DNA of 61,931 nt from Anaerolineales bacterium (GCA_020060465.1 JAGVAD010000032.1:1-61931); one strand, 5' to 3'; counted from the first letter of the stretch, positions 1 to 8,933 are shown. The notes: generated from the letters alone by a model not told the origin. A program made the numbers and translations.

Positions 1-19
1 AAGATATGGGGTGCTGAAA

Positions 20-92
20 GGCAGGGGCGCTCAATGGACAGAGCGCCTGACTTCGGATCAGACGGTTGTGGGTTCGAATCCTGCCTGGGGCG
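20..92 (+). tRNA. tRNA-Arg(TCG)-like gene, acceptor stem unpaired
   Basis: The D arm (stem 29-32 with 41-44), the anticodon arm (loop 51-57, anticodon TCG at 53-55) and the T arm (stem 68-72 with 80-84, loop TTCGAAT) are all recognisable, and the 3' acceptor strand 85-91 is CTGGGGC with discriminator G. The seven bases in the 5' acceptor position (20-26, GGCAGGG) match that strand at only about four positions including a G-T pair, and the first anticodon-stem pair is C-A. No sequence upstream in the window restores pairing. It may be a degenerate or partial tRNA gene, for example a 3' tRNA fragment left by an integrated element, or a real but poorly paired tRNA. A T-run follows at 94-98. CCA is not encoded. 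Confidence 0.6.
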
Positions 93-109
93 CTTTTTAT
101 GGGGGTATC

Positions 110-967
110 TTAACGAACTACCTGACGCTCATATTCGATCACGCCTGGTTGGTTTTCTGGAGCGCGCATGTCTGACAAACTTGAAGCTGCGGCTGAATGA
201 GAGCCGATAAACCGCAAGATTTCGCGGTTGACTTGTTCTGCTTTGCCGATATGTGGCTGGTGCCCGCTTCCCGGGATGCTGCAATGGCTGCAATGAGGTA
301 GTAAGTCGGCAAGGATAGAATAATATTTTGGCGCAAGGGTCAGGTCTCGCTCGCCCCAGATCAGCAAGGTTGGGGCCTGGATGCGCTTCAATTGGGGCGT
401 CAGGTCGGGGAGATGGCGGGTGATGTTCAGGATGTGCGGCGAGGCGCGCTTGTAATCTATGGCTATCTGCCGACGGGCTTGAGGCGTCATATTCTCCACT
501 TTGGCAGCGTTCCATGCCAGCGCCCATTCGATCATGTTCAACGGCGCCAGGCGAAGAACCTGGATGCCTACCCCCGGCCTCTGGTGAAACAGCCGTAAAA
601 CAGGCGAAATTTGCTTTAACGTGTAAAGCGGGTTGATCAGAGTCAGAGAGCCTACGGATTGAGGGTGCCGTAGTGCATACCAGAGACTCAAATAGCCACC
701 CAAAGAGTGGCCGACCAGGTGAAGGGGCGTCTCCAGATCCAGGCTACGCATCCAATCTTCTAATACCGCGTAAACGGAACGGATGGAATACAGATGCGGC
801 TTATTGGGCTTGGGGCTTGCGCCGTGACCCAGCAAATCTACTGCTAACGCCCGATAACCGGCTTGCGCCAGCGCGGGCGTCAACGTCTGCCAATCGTAAA
901 GGGAGGCCGCCATGCCGTGGATCAAAATCACGGGGATGCCGTGACCTGTTTCGATGTAGTTTAGCAA
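110..967 (-). CDS. alpha/beta hydrolase
   Basis: This 285-residue alpha/beta-hydrolase-fold protein has an oxyanion HG motif near residue 17, the nucleophile elbow GHSLGG with Ser88, an acid in WGERD (Asp208) and the catalytic His236 in GSGHQPH. The substrate cannot be told from sequence, though esterases, lipases and haloalkane-dehalogenase relatives share the fold. The only start is TTG, placed directly after the TAA stop of the upstream hydrolase/acyl-CoA synthetase gene and in the same frame, with only a weak purine stretch as ribosome site. Homology begins at once (LNYIETG), so the start leaves almost no leader. The two genes are either tightly coupled or one longer gene split by a nonsense codon. 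Confidence 0.85.
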   Translation of the reverse strand: MLNYIETGHGIPVILIHGMAASLYDWQTLTPALAQAGYRALAVDLLGHGASPKPNKPHLYSIRSVYAVLEDWMRSLDLETPLHLVGHSLGGYLSLWYALRHPQSVGSLTLINPLYTLKQISPVLRLFHQRPGVGIQVLRLAPLNMIEWALAWNAAKVENMTPQARRQIAIDYKRASPHILNITRHLPDLTPQLKRIQAPTLLIWGERDLTLAPKYYSILADLLPHCSHCSIPGSGHQPHIGKAEQVNREILRFIGSHSAAASSLSDMRAPENQPGVIEYERQVVR

Positions 968-3478
968 TTACAAATTCTCACTTTCATGTTCTTGAAATAA
1001 TCGTGCCAGTTCACGCCGTAACACCTTCCCAATGAAGGTGCGTGGAAAATCATCCACAAAGATGACCAGGCGCGGCGTCAATTCAGGCGGCAATCGCCGC
1101 TTGCAATAGGCAATCAGCGATTCGGCTGTGGGGCGATCTTTGCCGGCGATTACAAAAGCGATCGGTTGACCGGCGATTGCCACGACAGCCGCTTCTTTTA
1201 CCTGAGGAACCTCGAACAAAACTTCTTCGACATCCCGCGGAAATGCCGGGTTGCCCGGCTTGCTAGGATACCACAGGTCAGCTTTGCGGGCAATGATACG
1301 AAAGTAGCCGTCATGATCCATTTGAGCCACGTCGCCGGTGAGCAGCCAGCCATCTACGGAAAGGACGCGGCGCGTTGCCACTTCGTCGCCCCAATAACCC
1401 AACATCACTTGCGGGCCGCGCACCGCCAGCTCGCCAATTTGGCCGATGGGTACAGGCATATCGCTCTTGTTTAGATCAACCACCCGCGCTTGCGTCGAAG
1501 GTAAGGGGATGCCGATGCTGCCCACTTTGCGCAAACCCCGCAGCGGGTTGGCGTGCGTCACAGGCGACGCCTCCGTCAGTCCATATCCTTCTACCAATCT
1601 GCCGCGGGTAAGTTTTTCGAACGCTTCTTGCACTTCAACAGGCAGCGGCGCCGACCCGCTGATGCAGGCTTTGATCGAGGAAACGCCATATTTGCGTACA
1701 CCGGGAAAATCCTTGATCGCCACATACATTTGCGGGACACCAGGAAAGATCGTCGGACGATATTTGCGGATCGTTCTCAGCGCGTCTGCGGCTTCGAAGC
1801 GGGCTTTCAAGATCAATGTCGCCCCCAGGGCAATCGGTACATTCAAGGCCGCGGTCAGCCCATAGCTATGGGCGAAAGGCAACACACACAAGAATCGTTC
1901 CTGCCCTTCCAGGGCTTCGGGAATCCAATGGCGAGTTTGCAACGCGTTCGCCACCAGGTTGGAGTGAGATAGCATCACACCCTTTGGTTGAGCGGTGGTA
2001 CCGCCGGTGTATTGGATCACGGCGAGATCGCTGGGGGCAATTTCGATTTCCGAGATTTCCGCGCTTTGCTCTTGTAATGCTTTGTATAAGAGATGGGTGT
2101 TGGCATCCAATGGGGTACCCAAACGATGTCGCCCATAATCTTTATATGAAAGGCGCAACGCCAGCCGTTTGACGAACGGAAGATAATCCGCAAGCTGCGT
2201 GTAGATGACGTGTTGAAGCGGCGAGGCGCCTTCTATCTCCAATTGTTTCTTGATTTCATGGATCAGGTCTTTGGAATGCGTCAGTGCAATCAGCGCGCTG
2301 GCACCCGAATTGCGAACCTGGCGCGCCAGCTCCTGCGATTCGGTTGTAGGCAGGGTAAATACAGCCGTTGCGCCAGCTTTTAGCGTTCCGTAAAAAGCGA
2401 TGACCATTTGAGGCGAATTGGGCAACAACAACATCACCCGATCGCCTTTCATAACCCCCAGGCGTTGTAGAAGATTGGCGAATCGCGCTGCGTCCTGGCT
2501 CAGCCTCTGGTAACTGATGCGGCGACCTTCAAATATCAGAGCGGTTTTTCGGCGAAAGCGGCGCGCCGCCGAATCCAGCAAGCTGTGTACTGGCGTACGC
2601 GGCACAGCGATTGTGTAGGGTACTTTTTCTTCGTAATAACGCAGCCAGGGGCGTTCTTCAATGAGTTGAGCGCGTAGACGATCCGGCGAGGTTGTGGGAA
2701 GGTGGGGTAAGACGGGTTGACTGCGATCAATAAAGCGTTGGATGGCGCGATCCACCGCCTCGCGGCGCTCCAGCATGACCATGTGACCGGACGCTCCCAC
2801 ATCCACTTCTTCAGCGCCAGGGATGGCGCGAGCCACTTCTTCATAATAAGGTCTTTCAAAGACCGCATCCATGTGGCCACGGATGACCAGGGTGGGAACA
2901 GACAGGCTGCGAAAAAGATTCCATCCGTTCCAACAGCACAGATTGTCCTCGTACAGCGCTTTTAAAACATGCGGCGGAGCACCTAACCATCGCCGAGTGA
3001 AAGGCGTCAGCGCTTTCAGAGACGATTGGGGCAGGCGGAGCAGCAGACGGTACATAGCGTTGAGTTGGTACTCGCCGGCTGTGGCGATCAGGATCAGATG
3101 GCTGACGCGCTTGGAGTTAGAGCTGGCGTATTCCGCCGCGATGGCTCCACCAAAGGAATGCCCTATAAGCACGATCGGAGCGGTCGCCCCCAAACGATCC
3201 AGAACTGCCCCTAAATCTTCTTGAAGTTGGGGCATGTTGTACCCGACAGCGGGTTTATCGGAGCGGCCATGCCCGCGCAGGTCTGGCGCAATCACCCGGT
3301 TTTCGTCTGAAAATTTCCATAGTTGGTATTGCCATTGCGTTGCCCGACCGCCAAAACCATGCAGAAAAACCATCGTGCGCTGGGCGTGATCGGGAGCGAT
3401 GTCAATGACCGATAAACGCAAGGCTGGCTGAATAGAAACGCGCACGGGCTGGCGGTAAAGCTCGAGGTCAATCTGCAT
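968..3478 (-). CDS. fusion of alpha/beta hydrolase and acyl-CoA synthetase (AMP-binding)
   Basis: This 836-residue two-domain protein starts with an alpha/beta hydrolase (about 1-255) with HGFGG, nucleophile GHSFGG (Ser108) and a late His in GASGHM. The rest (about 275-836) is an ANL-superfamily acyl-CoA synthetase. It has the P-loop YTGGTTAQPKGVMLSHSN near 490, the YGLTEASP core motif, the GDVAQMDHDGYF hinge region and the C-terminal lysine of FIGKVLRREL. The family activates fatty or other carboxylic acids to acyl-AMP and then acyl-CoA. Fusion to a hydrolase suggests it releases an acid from an ester or thioester and re-activates it, which is inference. The protein appears cytosolic, with no signal peptide. 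A second hydrolase follows in the same frame after the single TAA. Confidence 0.88.
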   Translation of the reverse strand: MQIDLELYRQPVRVSIQPALRLSVIDIAPDHAQRTMVFLHGFGGRATQWQYQLWKFSDENRVIAPDLRGHGRSDKPAVGYNMPQLQEDLGAVLDRLGATAPIVLIGHSFGGAIAAEYASSNSKRVSHLILIATAGEYQLNAMYRLLLRLPQSSLKALTPFTRRWLGAPPHVLKALYEDNLCCWNGWNLFRSLSVPTLVIRGHMDAVFERPYYEEVARAIPGAEEVDVGASGHMVMLERREAVDRAIQRFIDRSQPVLPHLPTTSPDRLRAQLIEERPWLRYYEEKVPYTIAVPRTPVHSLLDSAARRFRRKTALIFEGRRISYQRLSQDAARFANLLQRLGVMKGDRVMLLLPNSPQMVIAFYGTLKAGATAVFTLPTTESQELARQVRNSGASALIALTHSKDLIHEIKKQLEIEGASPLQHVIYTQLADYLPFVKRLALRLSYKDYGRHRLGTPLDANTHLLYKALQEQSAEISEIEIAPSDLAVIQYTGGTTAQPKGVMLSHSNLVANALQTRHWIPEALEGQERFLCVLPFAHSYGLTAALNVPIALGATLILKARFEAADALRTIRKYRPTIFPGVPQMYVAIKDFPGVRKYGVSSIKACISGSAPLPVEVQEAFEKLTRGRLVEGYGLTEASPVTHANPLRGLRKVGSIGIPLPSTQARVVDLNKSDMPVPIGQIGELAVRGPQVMLGYWGDEVATRRVLSVDGWLLTGDVAQMDHDGYFRIIARKADLWYPSKPGNPAFPRDVEEVLFEVPQVKEAAVVAIAGQPIAFVIAGKDRPTAESLIAYCKRRLPPELTPRLVIFVDDFPRTFIGKVLRRELARLFQEHESENL

Positions 3479-3756
3479 ATCAAGAAGTGTACATTATTTA
3501 CCCAAAATCGTAAAGTTGGTTGCAAGATAAACATGCTTCGAAACGTTTTGGAAATTTTCCTAAAACAAGGCAGAAATTGAGCAAGAATCGGGTGGTATTC
3601 GCCGCCAATATCTGTACAATCATTATCAAATATACCGATTTTGATTAAAGCCAGGGTTAACTATTTCTGAGACAGCTTCCAGTCAAAAATTGGACTAAAA
3701 GAGTATAATTACTTTGCGCGTAGGGCAGATGACGCCTCGCGAGCCGGGATGAATCT
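3479..3756. promoter_or_regulatory. divergent intergenic region with -10 element
   Basis: This A+T-rich spacer lies between the leftward synthetase gene and the rightward phosphatase gene. A perfect TATAAT at 3704-3709 could be the -10 of the rightward gene, about 50 bases before its ATG. I see no good -35 at the usual distance, so an activator or alternative sigma factor is possible. No other structure is apparent. Confidence 0.4.
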
Positions 3757-4989
3757 ATGTTGGATCGTTCTGCTGTCCGCCGTCTATCTATATTGGAAGG
3801 GCTGCCAATCGAGGAGATTGACGGTCTGATTGAGATCGCCCAAATCATTGAATATCCGGCGGGAACGATGCTTTTCTACGAAGGCGATCATTCAGAACAC
3901 TTTTCGATTATTCTCGAAGGCGAAGTGGAGATCATCAAGTCACTGGGTAAACCAGAAGAAAGCAGCATCGCCATCGTCCGCCCCGGCGACATCTTGGGTG
4001 AAATGGGCTTGTTCTTACCCTCACAGTTGCGCATGAAAAGCGCGCGAGCGCGTACGGACGCGGTATGTCTGACGCTATCGAGAAACGATTTTTTGACCTT
4101 ATTGCAGCGTCAGCCCGAGGTAGCCATTCGCGTGTTGCAAGAGATGAGTCAACGTATCTGGCACAATGAGGCAATCAATGTTGAAAGCCTGCGTGAAAAG
4201 AATCGTCAGTTGACTCAGGCTTATCAGGAACTTCAAGCGGCCCAGGCGAGATTGATCGAGCAGGAGAAATTAGAACATGAGTTGATGCTGGCGCGTCGTA
4301 TTCAGGAAGATCTGCTTCCTAAGGCGATGCCTGAATTGGATGACTGGAGTTTGGATGCATATTGGCAACCGGCGCGGCGGGTCGGCGGTGATTTCTATGA
4401 TTTTGTCCTGCTACCGGAACGATGTTTGAAACTCTGGATCGCAGATGTCTCTGGCAAGGGGACGCCGGCAGCCCTGGTGATGGCGCAGACGCACAGTATC
4501 TTGCGCACTTTGACAGCGCAATTGGCTTCTCCGGCGAGCGTGTTAGCCGCCGCCAATGAGATTCTGTGTCAGGAAATTTCGGGGGCAATGTTCGTCACTT
4601 GTTTCTACGCTGCGCTGGATCTAGATTCGGGGAGGATGCGCTTTGCCAATGCCGGGCATAATCCGCCTTTCCATTTGCAGAAAAACGGCCCGGCAAAGGT
4701 CTTTGCCGCAGGTATGCCATTAGGGTGGTTGCCTAACCGTCAGTATGATGAACGGGAAACCGGGCTGGCGCCTGGAGAGCGAATGATCTTTTACAGTGAT
4801 GGGCTGGTTGAGGCGCACAACAGCGACAAGGAAATGTTTGGCGAACAGCGCATGGTTGAGCAGCTTGCCGCCTTGCCCGAAGATCATCCGCCGATAGCCC
4901 ATCTATTAGCACAACTGAGCGCCTTTGCCGGTCCGAATTGGGAGCAAGAGGACGACCTCACCTTCGTGATTGTCTCTCACCTGACATAG
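3757..4989 (+). CDS. cyclic-nucleotide-binding domain / SpoIIE-type PP2C phosphatase
   Basis: This 410-residue signalling protein has a cNMP-binding domain of the CRP type at about 15-130 (YPAGTMLFYEGD, PGDILGEMG), then a coiled coil at about 140-185 (AQARLIEQEKLEHELMLAR), then a SpoIIE/RsbU PP2C-like serine phosphatase domain to the end. The phosphatase metal-binding motifs are visible as GGDFYDF, DVSGKG and EDDLTFV. The helix ARRIQEDLLP is the usual linker into RsbU-type phosphatases. Such enzymes dephosphorylate anti-sigma-factor antagonists, so this is a candidate switch for partner-switching stress regulation driven by a bound small molecule. No partner genes lie next to it. It is monocistronic and convergent with the transporter gene downstream. 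Confidence 0.9.
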   Translation: MLDRSAVRRLSILEGLPIEEIDGLIEIAQIIEYPAGTMLFYEGDHSEHFSIILEGEVEIIKSLGKPEESSIAIVRPGDILGEMGLFLPSQLRMKSARARTDAVCLTLSRNDFLTLLQRQPEVAIRVLQEMSQRIWHNEAINVESLREKNRQLTQAYQELQAAQARLIEQEKLEHELMLARRIQEDLLPKAMPELDDWSLDAYWQPARRVGGDFYDFVLLPERCLKLWIADVSGKGTPAALVMAQTHSILRTLTAQLASPASVLAAANEILCQEISGAMFVTCFYAALDLDSGRMRFANAGHNPPFHLQKNGPAKVFAAGMPLGWLPNRQYDERETGLAPGERMIFYSDGLVEAHNSDKEMFGEQRMVEQLAALPEDHPPIAHLLAQLSAFAGPNWEQEDDLTFVIVSHLT

Positions 4990-4990
4990 C

Positions 4991-6769
4991 TTACAACGGC
5001 CAGATCATTGGCACTAAGATCATTGCTATGATAAAGATGATCAGAGATAGGATCGAGCCAACTTTCAGGAAATCGCTGAAACGATAGCGCCCTGGCCCGT
5101 ACACCATCAGACACGCCGGCTCGAGGGGAGTAAGAAATGAACAACTGGCGCCGACTGCGATCATCACCGCGAAGGTGCGCGGATTTACCCCCAGTTTCAT
5201 CGCGGTTTCCAAAGCGATGGGAACAACCACTGCCGCAGCCGCCTGGTTGGACATGGGTTGAGTCAGCAACATTGTCAGGAGGAAGAAGGCCGCCAGCAAC
5301 CAGATTGGATTTGCCGATCCGATCCAGGCGACGATGTGGGAGGCGATATATTCAGCCGCGCCCGTGTATTCCAGGGCGGATCCTACCCCCAACATACTCC
5401 CAATTAAGATCAACGCTTTCCATTCCACCTTGCGATAGGCCTCTTCTGGGGTGATGCATTGGGTGACAAAGACGATTAACACGCCGATCAGCACCGCTAC
5501 CGAAAGCGGCGTCAGCTCAAGACTTGAGAGCAGCAGGGGAACAGCAAATGCAGCGACGGCAATTGGCGCCCGTCGCGTGTCCGGTTTTTGCTCTTCCACA
5601 TGGCTCAGAATATGGATGTTTTCGTCTGCCTCCAGAGCGGCGATGTTCGACATGCGCCCCTGAATGAGCAGGATATCGCCCATTTGAAGCCTGACTTGAC
5701 TGAGTTTGCGATGAATGGTTTCGCCGTGACGGTTGATCGCCAGCACTTGAATGCCATATTGGTCGCGCAAATGGGCGCCTCGCAACGTTCGGCCGGTCAA
5801 TCGGGAACGCAACAACACAATGGCTTCAACGATGCGGATATCTTCGGTTTGTAGCTCTTCATCGGAGAATTCGATCTCGGCTTTCAGGTTGACGCCGGCG
5901 ATATCTTTAATTTTCAGGATGTCGTCGCGTTGACCTTCCACCAGCAAGATGTCTCCGGCTTGCAGGCGCAAACCAGCCTGCGGCGCGAGAAAGCGGTTGC
6001 TGCCCCGCTGGACGCGCAGGACGGTTAGATCCAGGTTGCTGCCCAGACCCGATTCGCCTAGCGTTTTGTTCACCAAAGGCGAGTCCGAAAGAATGACTAC
6101 TTCAGAAAGATATGGCAGGATTTTTTGGGTTTGATCCTTGATTTCCTCTTCGTTTTTGTGTTCAGGAAGCAAACGCCGACCGATGAAGAACATATAAAGA
6201 ATGCCTAAGATAAGGATCGGTACGCCTACCGGCGTCAATTCGAACATGCCGATCGGCCTCATGTTATGCTGCGTCATGATCCCACTGACCACAATATTGG
6301 TCGAAGTGGCGATCAGGGTGACCGAACTGCTCAAGATAGTCGCGAAAGCCAAGGGCATGAGCAATTTAGATGAACTAATCCGTGCCTTACGGGCGATGCC
6401 AATCACAACTGGGATGAAAAACGCAGTCGCAGCCGTATTGCTTATCACGGCGCTCACCAGGGCCGGCACAACCATAATAATCGTTAAGATGCGCGTGCCA
6501 TCGTGACCGGTGCGTTGGATCAACTTGCGTCCAATCACTTCGACCAAACCGGTGCGATTGAGCGCAGCGGTCAGGATCAACAACCCTAATATCATCAATA
6601 CTGCATCGCTGCCAAATCCGGCGAAGGCTTTTTCGGGTGGCAAGATGCCGGTGATGATGATGAACACCAACACCCCCAACGCAATCACATCCGCTGGCAG
6701 GCGTTCGATTGAAAACAACACCAACGACACTGCTATTACGATCAGCAGGAGAAGGATTTCAATGGTCAT
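4991..6769 (-). CDS. SLC13/DASS-type anion symporter with two RCK_C domains
   Basis: This 592-residue integral membrane protein resembles the divalent anion:sodium symporter family (sulfate or dicarboxylate carriers of the bacterial SAC1/YfbS type). Hydrophobic blocks at about 1-200 and 400-592 flank two cytosolic RCK_C (TrkA_C) domains at about 205-290 and 295-375, seen as repeated VLRVQRGSNRFL/VLAINRHGETI and GDILLVEG/GDILLIQG segments. SNTAATAFFIPV and the late SNQAAAAVVVPIAL are the two paired transport motifs. RCK_C domains bind small ligands and may gate the carrier. The gene ends one base from the convergent phosphatase gene, with no room for a terminator. Confidence 0.88.
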   Translation of the reverse strand: MTIEILLLLIVIAVSLVLFSIERLPADVIALGVLVFIIITGILPPEKAFAGFGSDAVLMILGLLILTAALNRTGLVEVIGRKLIQRTGHDGTRILTIIMVVPALVSAVISNTAATAFFIPVVIGIARKARISSSKLLMPLAFATILSSSVTLIATSTNIVVSGIMTQHNMRPIGMFELTPVGVPILILGILYMFFIGRRLLPEHKNEEEIKDQTQKILPYLSEVVILSDSPLVNKTLGESGLGSNLDLTVLRVQRGSNRFLAPQAGLRLQAGDILLVEGQRDDILKIKDIAGVNLKAEIEFSDEELQTEDIRIVEAIVLLRSRLTGRTLRGAHLRDQYGIQVLAINRHGETIHRKLSQVRLQMGDILLIQGRMSNIAALEADENIHILSHVEEQKPDTRRAPIAVAAFAVPLLLSSLELTPLSVAVLIGVLIVFVTQCITPEEAYRKVEWKALILIGSMLGVGSALEYTGAAEYIASHIVAWIGSANPIWLLAAFFLLTMLLTQPMSNQAAAAVVVPIALETAMKLGVNPRTFAVMIAVGASCSFLTPLEPACLMVYGPGRYRFSDFLKVGSILSLIIFIIAMILVPMIWPL

Positions 6770-6878
6770 TGAAAGCAGCCGTTATTAGAAATTGGTTGGA
6801 AGAAGTAGCGAAATTCTATCACAGGATATAACGTTGGCGGTTTCAATTGTCGCCCAGCCACGACGGCGCAACAAAACA

Positions 6879-6913
6879 GCGCTGTTCACGGGTGAACCAC
6901 CTGTGAACAGCGC
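6879..6913 (-). terminator. intrinsic terminator after the rsgA operon
   Basis: This is a perfect 11-bp stem (GCGCTGTTCAC paired with GTGAACAGCGC) with a 13-base loop. Read on the minus strand it is followed by TGTTTTGTTG, which fits termination of the leftward rsgA-RNHCP transcript. Confidence 0.75.
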
Positions 6914-6939
6914 CTGCTCCCTTTCGACGAGAGCTGTGC

Positions 6940-7464
6940 TCAGTCTCGAGTAAACGCCATCTCTATTGCGCCAAACAAACCTCGGCGTAATACAGGCATA
7001 TCCTGCTCATTGAGGGGTTGGATACCGCTATGGGCAAGCAAGGTATGCCGCGCGGGATCAAGTGAGAGGGATGCGATAAAGACCGCCAGAATGGCTTGAG
7101 GATCGTCATCTGCGGCAATGCGATTGATAGATAATTTGCCGCATTCCTGGCATTGATGGATCAGCATCAGTTCACCAGCGTTCCGGGCGCCATATTTCTT
7201 GTGGGTCTTCTTGAGGGTTACACCTATCGGTCGCATAATCCCCTTGCACGCCGAGAGGCGGTCGCCTGGTTGTTCTAAATCCAGGTGTCTGGAATGCAGG
7301 CAATAGGGGCAGTGGTTGCGATTCTGAACGCCAGAGACCCAAGCCTGGGTCAACACCAGATTACGGCAGTAAGAACAAACGAAGCTTGTTGAGCGTTCTT
7401 TACCGCGGGCAACGCAACGCCGCCTGGCGGTTTGAAATTCGAGGGCTTTGTCAACGCAGTACAT
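6940..7464 (-). CDS. RNHCP domain-containing protein
   Basis: This 174-residue protein carries the signature RNHCPYC at about residues 49-55, which names the RNHCP family (Pfam PF12647), plus further cysteine pairs at residues 30/33 (CSYC) and near 105 (CQECGK). Together they suggest one or two zinc sites. The biochemical role of the family is unknown to me. It starts 12 bases after the rsgA stop with a good AGGAG ribosome site, so the two are one operon. The pairing with the ribosome-maturation GTPase suggests, by inference only, a role at the ribosome. A strong terminator follows. Confidence 0.85.
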   Translation of the reverse strand: MYCVDKALEFQTARRRCVARGKERSTSFVCSYCRNLVLTQAWVSGVQNRNHCPYCLHSRHLDLEQPGDRLSACKGIMRPIGVTLKKTHKKYGARNAGELMLIHQCQECGKLSINRIAADDDPQAILAVFIASLSLDPARHTLLAHSGIQPLNEQDMPVLRRGLFGAIEMAFTRD

Positions 7465-7476
7465 GGAATTGCTCTC

Positions 7477-8514
7477 CTAGGCGTTGATCTTCAGGGTCAG
7501 ATAGCTCTGATAGCGGCGCGGTGGTATGTGACCGGCCAGCACCGCTTTGCGTATAGCGCAACCCGGCTCTTCATCATGTTGGCAATCCAGGCCGAATTTA
7601 CAGCGCCCAACATAAGGGCGCATCTCTGGAAAGAGCAGCGCAAGGTCATCGTTCTCAATTCCCCACAGGCCAAACTCGCGCATGCCTGGCGTGTCTATGA
7701 GAGCGCCGCCCATGTCAAGTGAAAACATTTCCAGGTGGGAAGTGGTGTGACGGCCTTTTCCTGTCACCCGGCTGACCTCGCCGACGCGCAAACCCAGACC
7801 GGGCTGCACGGCGTTGAGCAGAGATGTCTTGCCAACACCCGATTTGCCGATGAAGAGCGAGATACGACCTTTGAGCGCAGACTTTAACTCATTCAGACCC
7901 TGTCCGGTGAACGAACTGGTCAACACCAGCGGATAACCGATTTGCCGGTATTCTTCGATCACATGCATTAATTCTGCATGGTCTTCTGAGGAGGAATCTT
8001 GAATCAGATCCAGTTTGGTGAGGCAGATGAGCGCGGGGATGTTTACAGACTCGGCTGAAACCAGATAGCGATCCAGCAAGCCCCACTTCGGGGCAGGCTG
8101 CGCGGCGGCAAAGATCGCCACCATCTGGTCAATGTTGGCTGCAATGACCTGTTCGAAGGCGTGGGCGCCTGGCATGGGCGTAGCAGTCGGTCGCGAGAGC
8201 TGGTTGCGCCGCGGCAACACCTGGACGATCAGGCCACTTCCATCCGATGAACGTAGAATACGCACATGGTCGCCAATGGCTATGGGATCGGTGTGTTCGA
8301 TGGCCTTTACCTGACGCACAACCGGTCTCAAAGAGTGCGGGCTGGCGGTAGGATAAATCAACTGCTTTCGCAGCCGCGAAGAGATTTCGCAGGCGATGAA
8401 ATGGCCTTCAACGCAAACGATATAGTTTCCGATATTCTTCTTGTAAACGACGCCCTCTTGATATTCGGTGGTGCCATTGCTGAGGGAGTCGGAGGGGTTG
8501 TGTGAAGTGGTCAT
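7477..8514 (-). CDS. rsgA: ribosome small-subunit-dependent GTPase A
   Basis: This 345-residue, circularly permuted GTPase acts in late maturation of the 30S subunit. An N-terminal OB fold (about 20-110) is followed by the G4 motif TKLD near 180, the P-loop GKSGVGKTSL near 240 and the G3 motif DTPGMREFG near 290, the G4-G1-G3 order typical of RsgA/YjeQ. A C-terminal zinc-knuckle region contains CKFGLDCQHDEEPGC. The start ATG has a fair AGAGGAAC site ten bases upstream. The gene lies behind an unusually long leader with two terminators and leads the operon with the RNHCP gene. Confidence 0.95.
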   Translation of the reverse strand: MTTSHNPSDSLSNGTTEYQEGVVYKKNIGNYIVCVEGHFIACEISSRLRKQLIYPTASPHSLRPVVRQVKAIEHTDPIAIGDHVRILRSSDGSGLIVQVLPRRNQLSRPTATPMPGAHAFEQVIAANIDQMVAIFAAAQPAPKWGLLDRYLVSAESVNIPALICLTKLDLIQDSSSEDHAELMHVIEEYRQIGYPLVLTSSFTGQGLNELKSALKGRISLFIGKSGVGKTSLLNAVQPGLGLRVGEVSRVTGKGRHTTSHLEMFSLDMGGALIDTPGMREFGLWGIENDDLALLFPEMRPYVGRCKFGLDCQHDEEPGCAIRKAVLAGHIPPRRYQSYLTLKINA

Positions 8515-8741
8515 GGTTTATTGTTCCTCTAAAACCATTGAAAATCCTGAACCGATGACCCTGGCTCATCAGCCATGAGCGCGGGGTGAAAAACGAGGCG
8601 TAAAGCGTCCTTGACGATAGCAACAATCTGTGAGATGCCATCATGTCTTGACCGCTGAATATTTTCTGGGGTGTGCCATTGGTTTGCATCAAGAGTTCCT
8701 CTCTTTCTAAAATTGGATGGTGGTCAAGGATCAACAAAAAA
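8515..8741 (-). promoter_or_regulatory. proximal leader of rsgA with possible small ORFs
   Basis: This is the stretch between the second leader terminator and the rsgA ATG. It has a good ribosome site (AGAGAGGAAC) shortly before an ATG near 8690. That reading frame runs into rsgA out of frame and has no recognisable product, and a 12-codon frame (starting MAHPRK) overlaps it. These could be coupled leader ORFs or chance. No coding sequence is claimed here. Confidence 0.3.
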
Positions 8742-8765
8742 GCCACAGGATCTATTTCCCGTGGC
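8742..8765 (-). terminator. leader terminator 2 upstream of rsgA
   Basis: On the minus strand this is a GC hairpin built on GCCAC/GTGGC with one internal mismatch, followed by TTTTTTG. The stem and T-tract repeat those of terminator 1 about 130 bases upstream. It lies inside the rsgA leader, so it would act as an attenuator. Confidence 0.65.
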
Positions 8766-8877
8766 TGACGTTTACACACAAGGCGATTGTCTGCTGTCTT
8801 GCTCTAAAGCTGAGCTGAATTGCGCTCTCGGTCTAAGGCGCGACGCAGGGCTGCCTTCACGGCAAACGAACAAAAAA

Positions 8878-8904
8878 GCCACGGGGCTCCAACGCGCCCG
8901 TGGC
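8878..8904 (-). terminator. leader terminator 1 upstream of rsgA
   Basis: Read on the minus strand, GCCACGGG pairs perfectly with CCCGTGGC and is followed by six Ts, a textbook intrinsic terminator. It lies about 30 bases after the 22-codon leader ORF and 160 bases after the start of the predicted transcript. Confidence 0.75.
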
Positions 8905-8933
8905 TGTGCAGATTTACAGAAAGAAAGCTGCTT

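Noticed and set aside
8408..8779. 123-residue minus-strand ORF overlapping the start of rsgA
   Set aside because: Its C-terminal part is the shadow of rsgA and its first half has no recognisable domain, though the internal ribosome site is noted in the leader entry.
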